DNA of 64,000 nt from CAWDPQ01 sp049642465 (GCA_049642465.1 JBAROV010000148.1:1-64000); one strand, 5' to 3'; shown: positions 6,420-15,677, counted from the first letter of the stretch. Notes: generated from the letters alone by a model not told the origin. Program-made: numbers and translations.

Positions 6420-9266
6420 TTACTGCTTGCTCATGTCGATGCTGAGCGCCACCGGAGCGTTGGCTCTGATGGTCGTCGTCATCCGGCGTTCCCCGAACTG
6501 CGGGTGCTTGAAGACCACGTCATGTGTCCCGAGGGGGAGCTGGAGGTTGGCGAGAGGCGTTTCTCCCACTTTCTTGCCGTCCACCCAGACTTCGGCCCAC
6601 GGGGTCGCATTGAGGTTCACGGAACCACGGGGGTCGATCGTGACTGTTTTCGCCTCGCCAGGCTCGACTTCGACGACGTGGGTGGAGGTGTAGTCGAGAT
6701 CGCGATTCGCAAACGTCAACTCGTGACGGCCCGGTTTGAGGAGGAGACGATTCTGTTCGGTAGTTCCGATGGATTTACCATCTTCGAACACCTCGAGAAT
6801 GATCGGTGCCGCCACATCCACCCATCCGGAGAAGATCGGGACGTCCACGGTTACAGTTTTGCCCGCTTCTACACGTACGGTTCGGCGGACGGACCCCGAA
6901 GCCGATGCGAGGGTCAAGGTGTGTCTCCCCGCTGGCACTTCGAGATTCATTGGGGATTCCCCGGCGGGTTTTCCATTGAGGAAGACCTTCGCGCCCGGCG
7001 GTTGCGTTTCGACCTGAATTTTCCCCGTCTTCGGCACCGCCGCTGAGACCGGCGCGGTCACAGGTGGTGGCACGTCAGCCGTCGAACGCGCCGGTGGGGC
7101 GTCAGACCCACCAAACAGGAACGCCCGGGCGCCGATGGCGCCAACCACCAAGAGCGCCAAAACTCCACCCGCAAGCTTCCAGGGGATTCCTGCTCCTTCC
7201 TGCACCGGAGGTTCAAACGGGGCACGACTCGAGTAGATGTCCTCTACAGGCTCCGGCCGGGCTTTCTTTGGCGGGGCAAAGCCATCGGTCTTCAGTTTGA
7301 CTGTCGAAGGCTGTACGGCCGGGGGGGCCGGCGCAGGTGTCCGCTGGAGCGGAATCGGAGGCCCGACGGGAGCCACCACGATTGGTTTTGGCACCGGCGG
7401 CGGCGTCACGACAAGTGGAACCGGTGGCGGCGGTGGCGGCGGAGCGACCGAAGGCGCCGGTGGCGGGGTGAAGACGACGGGTGGCGCGACCGGCTTCGGC
7501 GCGGGCGGCATCAATGGCGGTTCCGGCCCGGGCGACGGTGTCGGCACCGGCGGGTCAAACGAGGTCGCGCGTGTCGGTTCGATCAACCACCCACCAGAAG
7601 TTTTTGGCGCAGGGGCGGCAGCAACCGGATTGGCGGGGGGTGGCGTGAGCGGCGGCGAAGGCTTTGGTGGTGGTGGCGGTGCGAGCGGTTCCGGCCGAGC
7701 GGTCGAGCGGAGCTTGTCCTTACGCGATCGGACCGATCGCGACTTCTTCCGGCGTCTGGAACTTTTGGACTCTTCAACGACCGCCTCGTCGGTGGAATCA
7801 GCGTCGGCTGCTGATTCCGCTTCGTCCAGGTCCTCTGCGGTCTCGGAACTGTCCCACGATTCCGCTGTGCTGCTTTCGGCCGGCTCGGAAGCCGCGAGAA
7901 ACTCTTCGCGTGCTGCGAAGATCGGCTCGGGCTGGAGTGGCTCCGCCACTGCAGGAGTGGGTTCAGGTTCGGGCGGGGCAGGTACAAACGCGTCCGCGAT
8001 CGGTGGTGCGGGCTCGACGAGCTCAGTCCGCACGTCCTCTTCGGGGGACGCGGGAACGAATGCATCCGCGGGCGCGGGTTCGAGAGATGAAGGCTGATCG
8101 CTATCGAGCCTGTCGGCTGCGAAGGTATCCGCCGGTGTGTCAATGGTCTCGTTGGTCGAATCGACGTCGGTCCCCGAACCGAGGTCGTAAACCGTCTCCT
8201 CTTCGGGTGCGGCAACGGCGTCGAGATGGTGATCGAGATCAACTTCGAAGGGATCCTCGTCGCTATCGCCCTCCTCTGTGCCGTCGCCGTTCGAGCGGCT
8301 GTCGAACACGTCGTTCGTATTCAGGCCATAACCATCGTCGGTCCCGTACTGCAACCCGCCGGAAACGGACTGACCGGCGGTGTCCTGTTGCTCGATGAAG
8401 TCAAGGAGCGCGCGTCGGCAAACATCGACTCCCAATTCGCGCGCGAGGTTCCTCACGGCAATCAGCGCATCGTCCACCGTGGTGTACGGTCGGCGTCCTG
8501 GCAGCGGCAGCGCGTGCTGCAGGAAACGCTGCAGGCCAGACGCGAATTCACTGCTGGCGCGGATCTGCGCGACCTCGACGACCTCGACGAGCAACGCGGC
8601 AATGCCGTCGGGATATTCGCCTTCGGCAATCGGCCGACCAATCACCAGCGTCAATGCGGACAGTGCCGCCTGTGCGACGTCGGCTGCGGCGTCAAAGCGT
8701 GCCGGCCCCGCTGCGGGCGGCATCGCGATTCCAAACTCGGTCCACAGGCGGCGACGGCTGTATTGGAGATGTGAGAGCGCTTCGCCGTAGATCGCGTCGA
8801 GCAGGACAACCTGTCCGGCGGGCGTCAGAACCGTCCGGCCGGGGTTGATCGCGCCATGACAGAAGCCACCGCCAGCATGCAGCCCACAGAGTGCAGGCAG
8901 CACGTCGAGCAGAAAACCCAGCGCGACGTCCACCCCCGGGACCGTCCCCTGTTGCGCGATGGCATCGAGGAGCTCGGAAAGTCGGGTTCCAGGGACGAAT
9001 TCAGAAAGGACGACAAGACTGCCGTCAGGCCCGCGCTCGATGGAGCGTGGTTTCTGGACCCGCTCGTCGTCGAGCGTCGCCACGCGTTCGAGCCGTTCGC
9101 GCAGCCCTCGTTCAAAAGCCGAGAGCTCCGCGCGGACGATGAGCCGCTCGAGCATCGTGCCGTCTTCGCGATCGAAGGCAAGGGTGCGACGGCCAAGACC
9201 GTCCGCATAGCCGGACGAAGAGGTCGAGGCGCCAGGCGCCGAAAAATCTGCAGATGGTGCCGACAT
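6420..9266 (-). CDS. Pseudokinase-like protein with Pro-rich linker, one TM helix and three PEGA repeats
   Basis: About 948 aa. Residues about 20-330 resemble the fold of a Ser/Thr kinase (GTRLSELLDAI, LLDVLPALCGLHAGGGFCHG), but HRDLKPxN reads HGAINPGRT and DFG reads LDA, with no visible VAIK lysine, so catalysis is unlikely. An acidic segment and a Pro/Ala-rich linker (about 330-680) follow, then one TM helix (LAGGVLALLVVGAIGARAFL) and three PEGA-type beta domains to the C-terminus. This layout puts the pseudokinase in the cytosol and PEGA outside, as in cell-envelope sensors (inference). The frame is open to a TTG at 9425; the ATG at 9266 is chosen because the upstream part is unlike the family, but there is no good RBS. 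Confidence 0.75.
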   Translation of the reverse strand: MSAPSADFSAPGASTSSSGYADGLGRRTLAFDREDGTMLERLIVRAELSAFERGLRERLERVATLDDERVQKPRSIERGPDGSLVVLSEFVPGTRLSELLDAIAQQGTVPGVDVALGFLLDVLPALCGLHAGGGFCHGAINPGRTVLTPAGQVVLLDAIYGEALSHLQYSRRRLWTEFGIAMPPAAGPARFDAAADVAQAALSALTLVIGRPIAEGEYPDGIAALLVEVVEVAQIRASSEFASGLQRFLQHALPLPGRRPYTTVDDALIAVRNLARELGVDVCRRALLDFIEQQDTAGQSVSGGLQYGTDDGYGLNTNDVFDSRSNGDGTEEGDSDEDPFEVDLDHHLDAVAAPEEETVYDLGSGTDVDSTNETIDTPADTFAADRLDSDQPSSLEPAPADAFVPASPEEDVRTELVEPAPPIADAFVPAPPEPEPTPAVAEPLQPEPIFAAREEFLAASEPAESSTAESWDSSETAEDLDEAESAADADSTDEAVVEESKSSRRRKKSRSVRSRKDKLRSTARPEPLAPPPPPKPSPPLTPPPANPVAAAPAPKTSGGWLIEPTRATSFDPPVPTPSPGPEPPLMPPAPKPVAPPVVFTPPPAPSVAPPPPPPPVPLVVTPPPVPKPIVVAPVGPPIPLQRTPAPAPPAVQPSTVKLKTDGFAPPKKARPEPVEDIYSSRAPFEPPVQEGAGIPWKLAGGVLALLVVGAIGARAFLFGGSDAPPARSTADVPPPVTAPVSAAVPKTGKIQVETQPPGAKVFLNGKPAGESPMNLEVPAGRHTLTLASASGSVRRTVRVEAGKTVTVDVPIFSGWVDVAAPIILEVFEDGKSIGTTEQNRLLLKPGRHELTFANRDLDYTSTHVVEVEPGEAKTVTIDPRGSVNLNATPWAEVWVDGKKVGETPLANLQLPLGTHDVVFKHPQFGERRMTTTIRANAPVALSIDMSKQ

Positions 9267-9452
9267 TGCAGAGGACGACGCCACTTTTGCAACCCGCGCA
9301 CCATCCGATCTATTTCGAGGCACTCGCCAACGATCCTCGTAAACGTGCGATTTTTCAGGAGAGAACCGAGGTTGCACAAAAGTGCGCGGGACCAAATTTG
9401 ACCAGAACGTAAGCACCGATCCCAATACTGTAATGGGGTAGATTTGAGCGAT

Positions 9453-9686
9453 ATGGCTGATCCGAACGAGATTGGAGCGCTGAAAGCCTCGTTGCGAGGG
9501 GCACTTTCGACTGCAGCGGCGCTGCAGTCGCTTCAGCCCGGAATCGAATCGCTCGATTCATCCGGTGAGATCAGCGTGCAGGCTCTCGAGGAACTCGCGC
9601 GCGTGACAGCCGCGCATTCGGTCGCATCGGCGGCGCTACGCGGTTTCGTGGAGACGATGATCGAGCGGCGTCAGCGGCCATCATAG
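9453..9686 (+). CDS. Hypothetical small protein (77 aa)
   Basis: A short soluble, probably alpha-helical protein (MADPNEIGALKASLRGALST...) divergent from the PEGA gene. Its composition is protein-like. The last 116 nt overlap, on the opposite strand, the C-terminal codons of the gene at 9571-11079, whose tail there is low-complexity Arg/Ala/Pro. So either this gene is real and its neighbour's tail is read-through, or the reverse. A TTG at 9444 is a less likely start. No function recognised. Confidence 0.5.
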   Translation: MADPNEIGALKASLRGALSTAAALQSLQPGIESLDSSGEISVQALEELARVTAAHSVASAALRGFVETMIERRQRPS

Positions 9687-11079
9687 TCGGGGTGGCGGGA
9701 GGCGACCTGACGCTGGCGCTGAACATCTGTCCCACAATGGCAGTCAGTCTCACTGGTCCGACTATCTTCAGCGTCGTCCCGGCCCCGTTCCGCAGCACCA
9801 CATTGGTCAAGGTCACGGTCGCGCGGCGCGCGTTCGGTGTGGCCGCCCGAATGCCGTGAGGAGACAGCTCGATGGTGATGGTGCCTGCGACGGCGCGCCA
9901 CGCGACAGGCTCAACCGCCTCGGGTATCCGGACGTCGGAACAGAAGTCGAACTGACGCCGGGACGAGGCGTAGACGTACGTCTGAACAGAGATGTTCGCC
10001 GACTGGCGCGAGAGGTCGAACGTCGCCAGATCCGTCGAGAGACCCAGGGCCGGTGCGTCGACGCGCACCGAGACGGCCTCGGCGCGGTCGGCCGTCCAAC
10101 CGTACAGGTGGAAGTTACCGCACCCGCCGGAGTCCACGTACGACATCGCCGGCGACCGGGCGACGTCGTATTGCCGTGACCAATCGACCCGCTTCAGTGC
10201 CGCATCGCGCGCGAGTTCCATCTCGCGAACCTCACGCCTTTCGGCCTCCGTTTCGATTCGCTGCGTCATGCGGCGCGGCCCCTTCAGCACTGCCCACTCG
10301 GCGTTTCCCTCGTCATCGACACGCACGACTGCATACTCGCGAACGTTGAACGATTCGCGCGGTGGCGGCGCGTCACCGTCAACCGTGGCGAGCGGCCCTG
10401 ACGTTTCGATTCCGATGATTTGATGGTCGACCACTTCAGACAGGCCCCAAAATAGTTCCCAGGGCGGCCCTGTTGGCGTAGACGGGCGCCACATGAAGCC
10501 GTCGATGAAATGCCGTCTCAACGACCGCGTTGGTCCCGTGGCTAGTTCTGTGTACTGCGGCGGCAGGAATCGCGCACCCGGTGCCGTGAATGCCGTCGGT
10601 TCTCGACGGGTCCGCCCCTGGTAGGTTACCGACACGGCGGAAACGGTCAACTCCACAAAATGGCCGGGCCCGAGATCGAACGTGACCGGCTCCAATCCAT
10701 GGTCGAACCCGACGTTGGCGAGCAACTGGCACTCTGCGTTGAACTCCTCTCCCTGTCCCATCATCGCAGGCAACATCATCGCCGCCTGCTGGCCAAACGG
10801 ATTGCTGTCGGTGCTCGACGCACGCATATAGAGCGCGCAGGCGCGTAACGGATCAAGAGGCACGCCGCGTCCGGTTTCGTAGAGTCCCGCCATGAAGAAC
10901 TGTGCGGTCCGATCGGTGGATCGCCAATCTTCCGCGATCGGCCTGAGAATCTCGACGGCACGCAGGTAGTCGCCGCGTGCCAGCGCGACCACCCCCTCTT
11001 CCGTGCGTGTCTGAGCTGACACGTTACAGAAGATCCCGGCGATGATGGCGACACCGAGTAGCAAATGGGCCCGCATCAT
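9571..11079 (-). CDS. Secreted protein with Sel1-like N-terminus, paralogue 2
   Basis: 502 aa with a signal peptide (MMRAHLLLGVAIIAGIFCNVSA). Residues about 25-100 form Sel1/TPR-like helices (LARGDYLRAVEILRPIAEDW, AGLYETGRGVPLDPLRACAL). A beta-rich middle region follows (FDLGPGHFVELTVSAVSVTYQGR), then a region with two Cys likely to form a disulfide. The first half aligns with the next gene upstream (FVLGPGHRIVFADTSISVTYGDR there), so the two are tandem duplicates. The ATG overlaps the upstream stop (ATGA) behind GGGAGG, indicating translational coupling. The C-terminal 35 or so residues overlap the small plus-strand gene and look non-native. Function unknown; periplasmic or outer-surface location inferred. 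Confidence 0.75.
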   Translation of the reverse strand: MMRAHLLLGVAIIAGIFCNVSAQTRTEEGVVALARGDYLRAVEILRPIAEDWRSTDRTAQFFMAGLYETGRGVPLDPLRACALYMRASSTDSNPFGQQAAMMLPAMMGQGEEFNAECQLLANVGFDHGLEPVTFDLGPGHFVELTVSAVSVTYQGRTRREPTAFTAPGARFLPPQYTELATGPTRSLRRHFIDGFMWRPSTPTGPPWELFWGLSEVVDHQIIGIETSGPLATVDGDAPPPRESFNVREYAVVRVDDEGNAEWAVLKGPRRMTQRIETEAERREVREMELARDAALKRVDWSRQYDVARSPAMSYVDSGGCGNFHLYGWTADRAEAVSVRVDAPALGLSTDLATFDLSRQSANISVQTYVYASSRRQFDFCSDVRIPEAVEPVAWRAVAGTITIELSPHGIRAATPNARRATVTLTNVVLRNGAGTTLKIVGPVRLTAIVGQMFSASVRSPPATPTMMAADAARSSSPRNRVAPPMRPNARLSRARVPREPAR

Positions 11080-11888
11080 CGACCCTCCCGAGATCCGATC
11101 ATTTCGGTGCGCGTCACCGTCTCGCTGGCGATCGTGAACTCCGCTTCGCCGCGCCCGTTGACCCCCAATCGCACGATTTTCGAAACGTCGTAGGATGCCG
11201 GTTGGGGTTCGCCTTTTACCACGACGAGGCTCTTCTCAGATGCGATGGGTATGAACAACTGATCTGCCACTACCTCCATCAGGGTCCAGCTGAGAGTCCA
11301 CGACGGATTCGCGGATGTATCCGGCACCCATGCAAACCACTCGAAGAAGTGCCGGCGCGAGGCGATCGGGCGTGTGACGTCGAGAGTTGTGTACTTGATC
11401 GGTAGATACAACGCGGCGACAGGCAGGGTGAGCCTGGTTCGCTGCTCGCGATCGCCATACGTCACACTGATGCTCGTATCGGCAAACACGATCCGATGGC
11501 CGGGACCGAGGACGAATGACTGCGGCGGTCCACCTTGCCAGGTCTCGTTCACAACACAGAGGGCGTCCCCGACCTGGTTGCGAAGAAACGTGGCAAGTGC
11601 GGCAGACTGCTCAGCGAACGGGTGCACGTCCCGCACGGAGCTCGAGAAGAGCCGGCACGCACGAGCCTGGTCGCGCGTCACTCCGTGTCCGGATTCGTAC
11701 AGTATGGCCAGGAAGTACTGCGCCACAGGATCCGGCCGCGCATCATCGACCGCGAGCGGCCGGAGGATTCGGGCGGCAGCCAGGTACTCGCCGCGCAGCA
11801 TCGCGCGGATACCGTCCTCGGTCGTCGATTGCGCCGCCGCCTGCGTAGCGAGCAAGCTGAAAACGCAGATAAGGACAGAGGTACGCAT
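11076..11888 (-). CDS. Secreted protein with Sel1-like N-terminus, paralogue 1
   Basis: 270 aa with a signal peptide (MRTSVLICVFSLLATQAAAQ) and Sel1/TPR-like helices (MLRGEYLAAARILRPLAVDD, LAILYESGHGVTRDQARACR). A beta-rich C-terminal domain shared with the downstream paralogue follows. It lacks that paralogue's extra C-terminal half. The pair forms a two-gene operon with a 4-nt overlap. No family function is recognised; duplication and export suggest a lineage-specific envelope role. Confidence 0.75.
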   Translation of the reverse strand: MRTSVLICVFSLLATQAAAQSTTEDGIRAMLRGEYLAAARILRPLAVDDARPDPVAQYFLAILYESGHGVTRDQARACRLFSSSVRDVHPFAEQSAALATFLRNQVGDALCVVNETWQGGPPQSFVLGPGHRIVFADTSISVTYGDREQRTRLTLPVAALYLPIKYTTLDVTRPIASRRHFFEWFAWVPDTSANPSWTLSWTLMEVVADQLFIPIASEKSLVVVKGEPQPASYDVSKIVRLGVNGRGEAEFTIASETVTRTEMIGSREGR

Positions 11889-12425
11889 CGGTACTTAGGA
11901 CGTCGGGAGCAAATGACGAGCCGGGACGGGCAGACCAAATCAGGCGGATAACTCGTTGGCGAGCCGTGGCATGAGCACGAGGCATTCGCGGGCGGTTACA
12001 GATCTGAACGGCGCAAACTGCTGGCCGGCGCGCTGGGCGCTACGCTGGACCACCTTCGCGCGGAGGTTGGCCCCGCCCGCTGGAGGACGGCGGTGGTGGA
12101 ACGGAGCCCGTGCCCTTGACGACGACCCGAGACGAGGTGACTCTGATTCCATGACGCAAGGATGAGCATCCCCGCCGCCGACGTGGATCGGGCGCTGGTA
12201 ACGCTCGTGCCGCATACCACCAGCGCGTGAGGCTCTCGATTCGAAGCAACCATCGGGCAACGAGGCCGTTGCCTGTCTGAAGCAGTGGCCGTTCACGCCG
12301 GAACGAAAGACGGGGCGGCGGCGCAGGCTGGGAACTGGTGCGGGTCGGTCGTTGGCCACCTGTCGACGCGGCAACACAATCGTGAGGTTCGTCAGTGCGA
12401 TCGACACAGCGGCTGTGAGGTCTCG
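11889..12425. other. 537-nt gap without a supported gene
   Basis: It separates two divergently transcribed units. Several frames are open on both strands, but their translations are Arg/Pro-rich and lack a start with an RBS. Short protein-like stretches (plus strand at 12162, minus strand near 11942-12040) may be gene relics, but none is long enough to call. It must hold the promoters for both flanking units; I see no strong consensus. Confidence 0.4.
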
Positions 12426-13604
12426 ATGTTCGAGCGTTTTACCGAACGGGCGCGGCGCGTGCTCTTCTTCGCCCGCGAGGAGGCGAGCCAGCTCGGATCA
12501 ACACGCATTGATACCGAACACTTGTTGCTCGGGCTCATTCGCGACGGCAAGGGACTGACGAACCGTCTCTTCGCCGATGCCGGCACTACCCTCGACGGTA
12601 TTCGAGACGAAGTGCTCCGCCGCATTCCCGCGCGATCGACGACGTCCGCATCCCAGGAGATCCCGTTTAGCGCTGCTGCCCAGCGCGTGCTACAGCACAG
12701 CGCGGAGGAAGCGGACCGGCTGTTGCACGATTACCTCGGGACCGAGCACCTGCTGCTCGGACTGCTCACTGAAGAAGGCAGCGTCGCCGCCGACGTGCTG
12801 ACCTCGCGCGGCCTGCGACTGGATGGGGTGCGGGAGCACATCGTCAAGCTCCTGAGGGATGGCGAGCGGCCGGGCCACCCTGGACCACCGGGCATTCCCG
12901 CCAACACGTTCAAATGGCCTTGGCTGCGCTTTGTACCCTCACACAGCGTACATGTCCTGTACTCTGAGCTGAAGCCGCCGCAGCAGCCGGTCACGAACTA
13001 CTCCGGTTCCGGGTTGCAGGCCTATGGTTACACGCTCACCGAAGCGATTGTCCACGCCTGGCGCGGCAACCGCTGGCACCTCGACATCATCGACGGTCTT
13101 GACGACGGCACGAGGTACGACTTCTACATCCAGTTTGCACAGACGGAACCGGGCGAGACCTTCGAGCAGATGTGGCGCGATGCCATCGAGCGGCAGTTCG
13201 AGCTTTCGGTCACATGCGAAACGCGACCGCGCGATGTCTTGGTTGCGAGAAGCATTGGCCACGGCGGACCGATGCTTCGTTACTACGGCGAGGCGGAGCC
13301 GGGTAGCGGCTTTGCGATGGCGAACTTCAATCTGGTGATGGGACGGCCCCACGACGCCGCCTTGTTTCCACTCGAGGCCTTCGCGGTGCACTCGGTGCCG
13401 TTCTTCTATCTGACGAGGTGGTTCGAGGAGTTTCTCGGCCGTCAGGTGATCGACGAGACGGATTTGCGCGGACTCTATGGCTTCGAGCTCACCCGCACCG
13501 TACACAACCGCGACGAGCTGATCCAGCTGCTACGCGACCAGGCCGGCGTGTCGATCACGCGCGAACAGCACGAGACGCCGACGCTGGTGGTGCGCCGCCG
13601 CTGA
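12426..13604 (+). CDS. Clp_N (double) - DUF3738/Soli_cterm fusion protein
   Basis: 392 aa. Residues 1-145 are two Clp_N repeats as in ClpC/ClpA (MFERFTERARRVLFFAREEA, TEHLLLGLI, then FSAAAQRVLQHSAEEA, TEHLLLGLL). Clp_N binds substrates or adaptors for AAA+ unfoldases. No AAA+ domain follows; instead residues about 165-392 match the acidobacterial DUF3738 (TIGR03435-type) pattern, ending DLRGLYGFELT...ELIQLLRDQAGVSI...LVVRR. No signal peptide is present, unlike many DUF3738 proteins. The ATG at 12426 begins the Clp_N motif exactly and follows GTGAGG; the frame is open another 47 codons upstream. It may be a free Clp-like adaptor (inference). Confidence 0.8.
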   Translation: MFERFTERARRVLFFAREEASQLGSTRIDTEHLLLGLIRDGKGLTNRLFADAGTTLDGIRDEVLRRIPARSTTSASQEIPFSAAAQRVLQHSAEEADRLLHDYLGTEHLLLGLLTEEGSVAADVLTSRGLRLDGVREHIVKLLRDGERPGHPGPPGIPANTFKWPWLRFVPSHSVHVLYSELKPPQQPVTNYSGSGLQAYGYTLTEAIVHAWRGNRWHLDIIDGLDDGTRYDFYIQFAQTEPGETFEQMWRDAIERQFELSVTCETRPRDVLVARSIGHGGPMLRYYGEAEPGSGFAMANFNLVMGRPHDAALFPLEAFAVHSVPFFYLTRWFEEFLGRQVIDETDLRGLYGFELTRTVHNRDELIQLLRDQAGVSITREQHETPTLVVRRR

Positions 13605-13640
13605 AGGCGGCGCACACCCCACAAAGATACGGGAACGTCA

Positions 13641-13775
13641 ATGCGAAGGCGGTTTCTCTGGTTTACGTTCGAGCGTGAAGCAAAGTGGCTGGTCGTGCTG
13701 TATGTCTTGCTGCCGTTGATTCTGATCCTCTTCGCGATTGTGATTCCAGGAATTCTGAGGCGTTGGTTTCCTTAA
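13641..13775 (+). CDS. Small single-pass membrane protein (44 aa)
   Basis: Read directly from the sequence: a basic start (MRRRFLWFTFEREAKW), then a 20-residue hydrophobic helix (LVVLYVLLPLILILFAIVIP) and a basic end (ILRRWFP). GGGAA lies 6 nt before the ATG. It follows the Clp_N-DUF3738 gene by 36 nt on the same strand. The charge pattern is typical of small membrane proteins. Function unknown. Confidence 0.5.
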   Translation: MRRRFLWFTFEREAKWLVVLYVLLPLILILFAIVIPGILRRWFP

Positions 13776-13787
13776 GCTCTGCGATGC

Positions 13788-13973
13788 TCAGCGCTGTGAC
13801 CGGTTCCATTTCATGAGCGCGTCGAAATGGCGGCGCTCCTGCCACGTCATCGTGATCACGCGGTGCTGAACGAGTTCAGCCAATTCAACTCTCGACCGAA
13901 GAGCCGCCAGTTCTGCCGCGTACGGCTTCGTCCACCACGCATAGCCTGCGCCGCCGATCGCGGCCGAGTATCG
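13788..13973 (-). pseudogene. Possible 5'-truncated gene fragment next to tRNA-Ala
   Basis: A minus-strand frame ending at 13788 gives protein-like sequence: AAIGGAGYAWWTKPYAAELA, then a helix LRSRVELAELVQHRV and QERRHFDALMKWNRSQR. No ATG, GTG or TTG is found in frame before the tRNA. It lies directly downstream of the 3' end of tRNA-Ala and ends 12 nt from the convergent 44-aa gene. It could be the leftover tail of an element once integrated at the tRNA, or a small gene with a non-standard start. Confidence 0.3.
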
Positions 13974-14027
13974 GCGCGATGGGCAGAATCGGGGCAGAAC
14001 GCCCCCACAGAGTATGAAAGAAAGTGT

Positions 14028-14103
<76 letters not shown>

Positions 14104-14382
14104 ACTCTTGGCAAGATGAAGTGAAAACGTGAGTGCCTCGGACGCGGCCGCGACTGCAGGCACGAACGTTCATTGTACCAGCGGACTCCGGGTGGTGCAA
14201 CGGACGAACCGCTCCCACGCGACGCGAATCGCTCACAACTGCGCACAAACGCGCACAGCAGTTCACGTCCGGTTCGGCGCGTCGACGCCGTAATCGCGCA
14301 TCGGCGCCTTCGCGAACGCGAGGCACGCTCGCCGACCAGAACGAGGGCTCGGCCAGGTCGCAGATCGTTCTCCAGACCGTTT

Positions 14383-15023
14383 CTACTCGTGGACGTAACC
14401 CCAGGCGCCAATTCGTTCAATCCAACCGCCGTGCCCCAATTGCGGATACCGTTGGTTTGGAAAGTACATCAACTTGTCGAAATTGATTCCGGTCCACCTG
14501 TAAACACGACGAGGACCCAGGCGTTCCCGTCGTACAGATCTCGGGCGTCAGGTCCGGTGATGTACTCCCAGTCTGAGTAGCCGCCCATCCCGGTTGAGGG
14601 CAACGCTGCGATGTATGCGGGAACGAGTTCCGTGAGGTCTTTCGGTGGCCGATGTTCGCGTTGCTCGAACGATTCGATCGCTCGGACGAGCGGCATGGCA
14701 GCCGGAGCCACGTGCCGGATCCGTTGCATCTTGTGAATCGGCCCCGACCACATCCCGAGAACGGTCCCGCCTACGACAGCCAGAGACAAGCCCAGTATTC
14801 GCAGCGCCTGGCGTCTGAAATCGGCCCTGAAAAGACCCGCAAGCGCAATGGCGGCTGCACCCAATGCGATAAGACTCACCAATGGAATGACGAACGCCAT
14901 TCCCAGAAACAGGTTGGATCCGAACGGCAAGGTCGCCCACACCCAACCGGCCCAATAGAGAAAGGCGGTGAGCGCGAAGGCAGCCCCGACTTTGAGAGCG
15001 AACATTCTTTGGCAAGCGAACAC
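14383..15023 (-). pseudogene. Membrane protein gene with a frameshift near its 3' end
   Basis: The first frame encodes 184 aa with three or four TM helices (LKVGAAFALTAFLYWAGWVW, LFLGMAFVIPLVSLIALGAA) and a soluble C-terminal domain (HRPPKDLTELVPAYIAALPS, WEYITG, WVLVVFTGG), then stops at 14469. From about 14487 another frame continues without a stop for 34 codons: INFDKLMYFPNQRYPQLGHG, then WIERIGAWGYVHE, ending at 14383. This tail is clearly protein-like and fits the end of this kind of protein. A single indel near 14487-14498 would join the frames. It lies 9 nt after dedA, probably in one operon. A sequencing error cannot be excluded. Confidence 0.65.
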
Positions 15024-15032
15024 ACGAGCGCC

Positions 15033-15677
15033 TTATCGGTTCCGTCTTCCCCTCAGATACTCCACCGCAATCGGAATCAGCGATACTGCGACGATGCCGA
15101 TCGCCACCAGTGAGAAGTGGTCGCGGACGATTGGTACGTTGCCGAACACGTAGCCGCCAATCGTGCAGATCCCGACCCAGAGAAAGGCGCCGCTGATGTT
15201 GTAGAGCGCAAACGTCGAGTAGGTCATCGTCCCGGCGCCGGCGACGAACGGCACGAAGGTGCGGACGATCGGCACGAAGCGTCCGAGGATGATGGCCTTG
15301 CCGCCGTATTTTTCGAAGAACTCGTGCGCACGAGCCAGGTGATCGCGGTTCAGCATGCGTTGCCACCAACTGGTACGGTCGACGGACCTGAAGATCTTCG
15401 GCCCGACAGCATCGCCGACGGAATAGTTCACCGCGTCGCCAAGTACAGCCGCGAGAATCAGGAGCATCAACAGCACCCTGATGTCGAGCGCTCCGGTGGC
15501 CGCAAGCGCGCCCGCCGCGAATAACAGCGAGTCGCCCGGCAGGATCGGCGTCACCACCAGGCCGGTCTCGGCGAAGATGATGACGAACAGCAACGCATAC
15601 ACCCAGCGGCCGTAGGTGCCAACGAATTCGGTGAGATGCGTGTCGAGATGGAGGAAGAGATCAACGAGTTGTTCCAT
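15033..15677 (-). CDS. DedA-family inner-membrane protein
   Basis: 214 aa. DedA proteins are inner-membrane transporters or flippases of undecaprenyl phosphate or phospholipids that support envelope integrity and proton-motive force. Seen: IIFAETGLVVTPILPGDSLLF, VNYSVGDAVG, EKYGGKAIILGRFVPIVRTFVPFVAGAGTM (the family's G-R-F-P-R signature) and hydrophobic helices. The ATG at 15677 begins MEQLVDLF, as usual for the family; the longer frame upstream is antisense to pfkA. It is divergent from pfkA with 46 nt between starts. Confidence 0.9.
   Translation of the reverse strand: MEQLVDLFLHLDTHLTEFVGTYGRWVYALLFVIIFAETGLVVTPILPGDSLLFAAGALAATGALDIRVLLMLLILAAVLGDAVNYSVGDAVGPKIFRSVDRTSWWQRMLNRDHLARAHEFFEKYGGKAIILGRFVPIVRTFVPFVAGAGTMTYSTFALYNISGAFLWVGICTIGGYVFGNVPIVRDHFSLVAIGIVAVSLIPIAVEYLRGRRNR

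Noticed and set aside
6248..6445. Plus-strand 65-codon frame
   Set aside because: Overlaps the end of the PEGA gene, no RBS, no motif; the real small gene here is on the minus strand at 6075-6236.
7237..8097. Long plus-strand frame rich in Gly/Ser opposite the PEGA gene
   Set aside because: It is the antisense of the Pro/Ala-rich linker of the pseudokinase-PEGA protein; no RBS, low complexity.
11940..12407. Minus-strand 155-codon frame in the 537-nt gap
   Set aside because: No start with an RBS, Arg-rich, no recognisable motif; only its last 30 residues look faintly protein-like.
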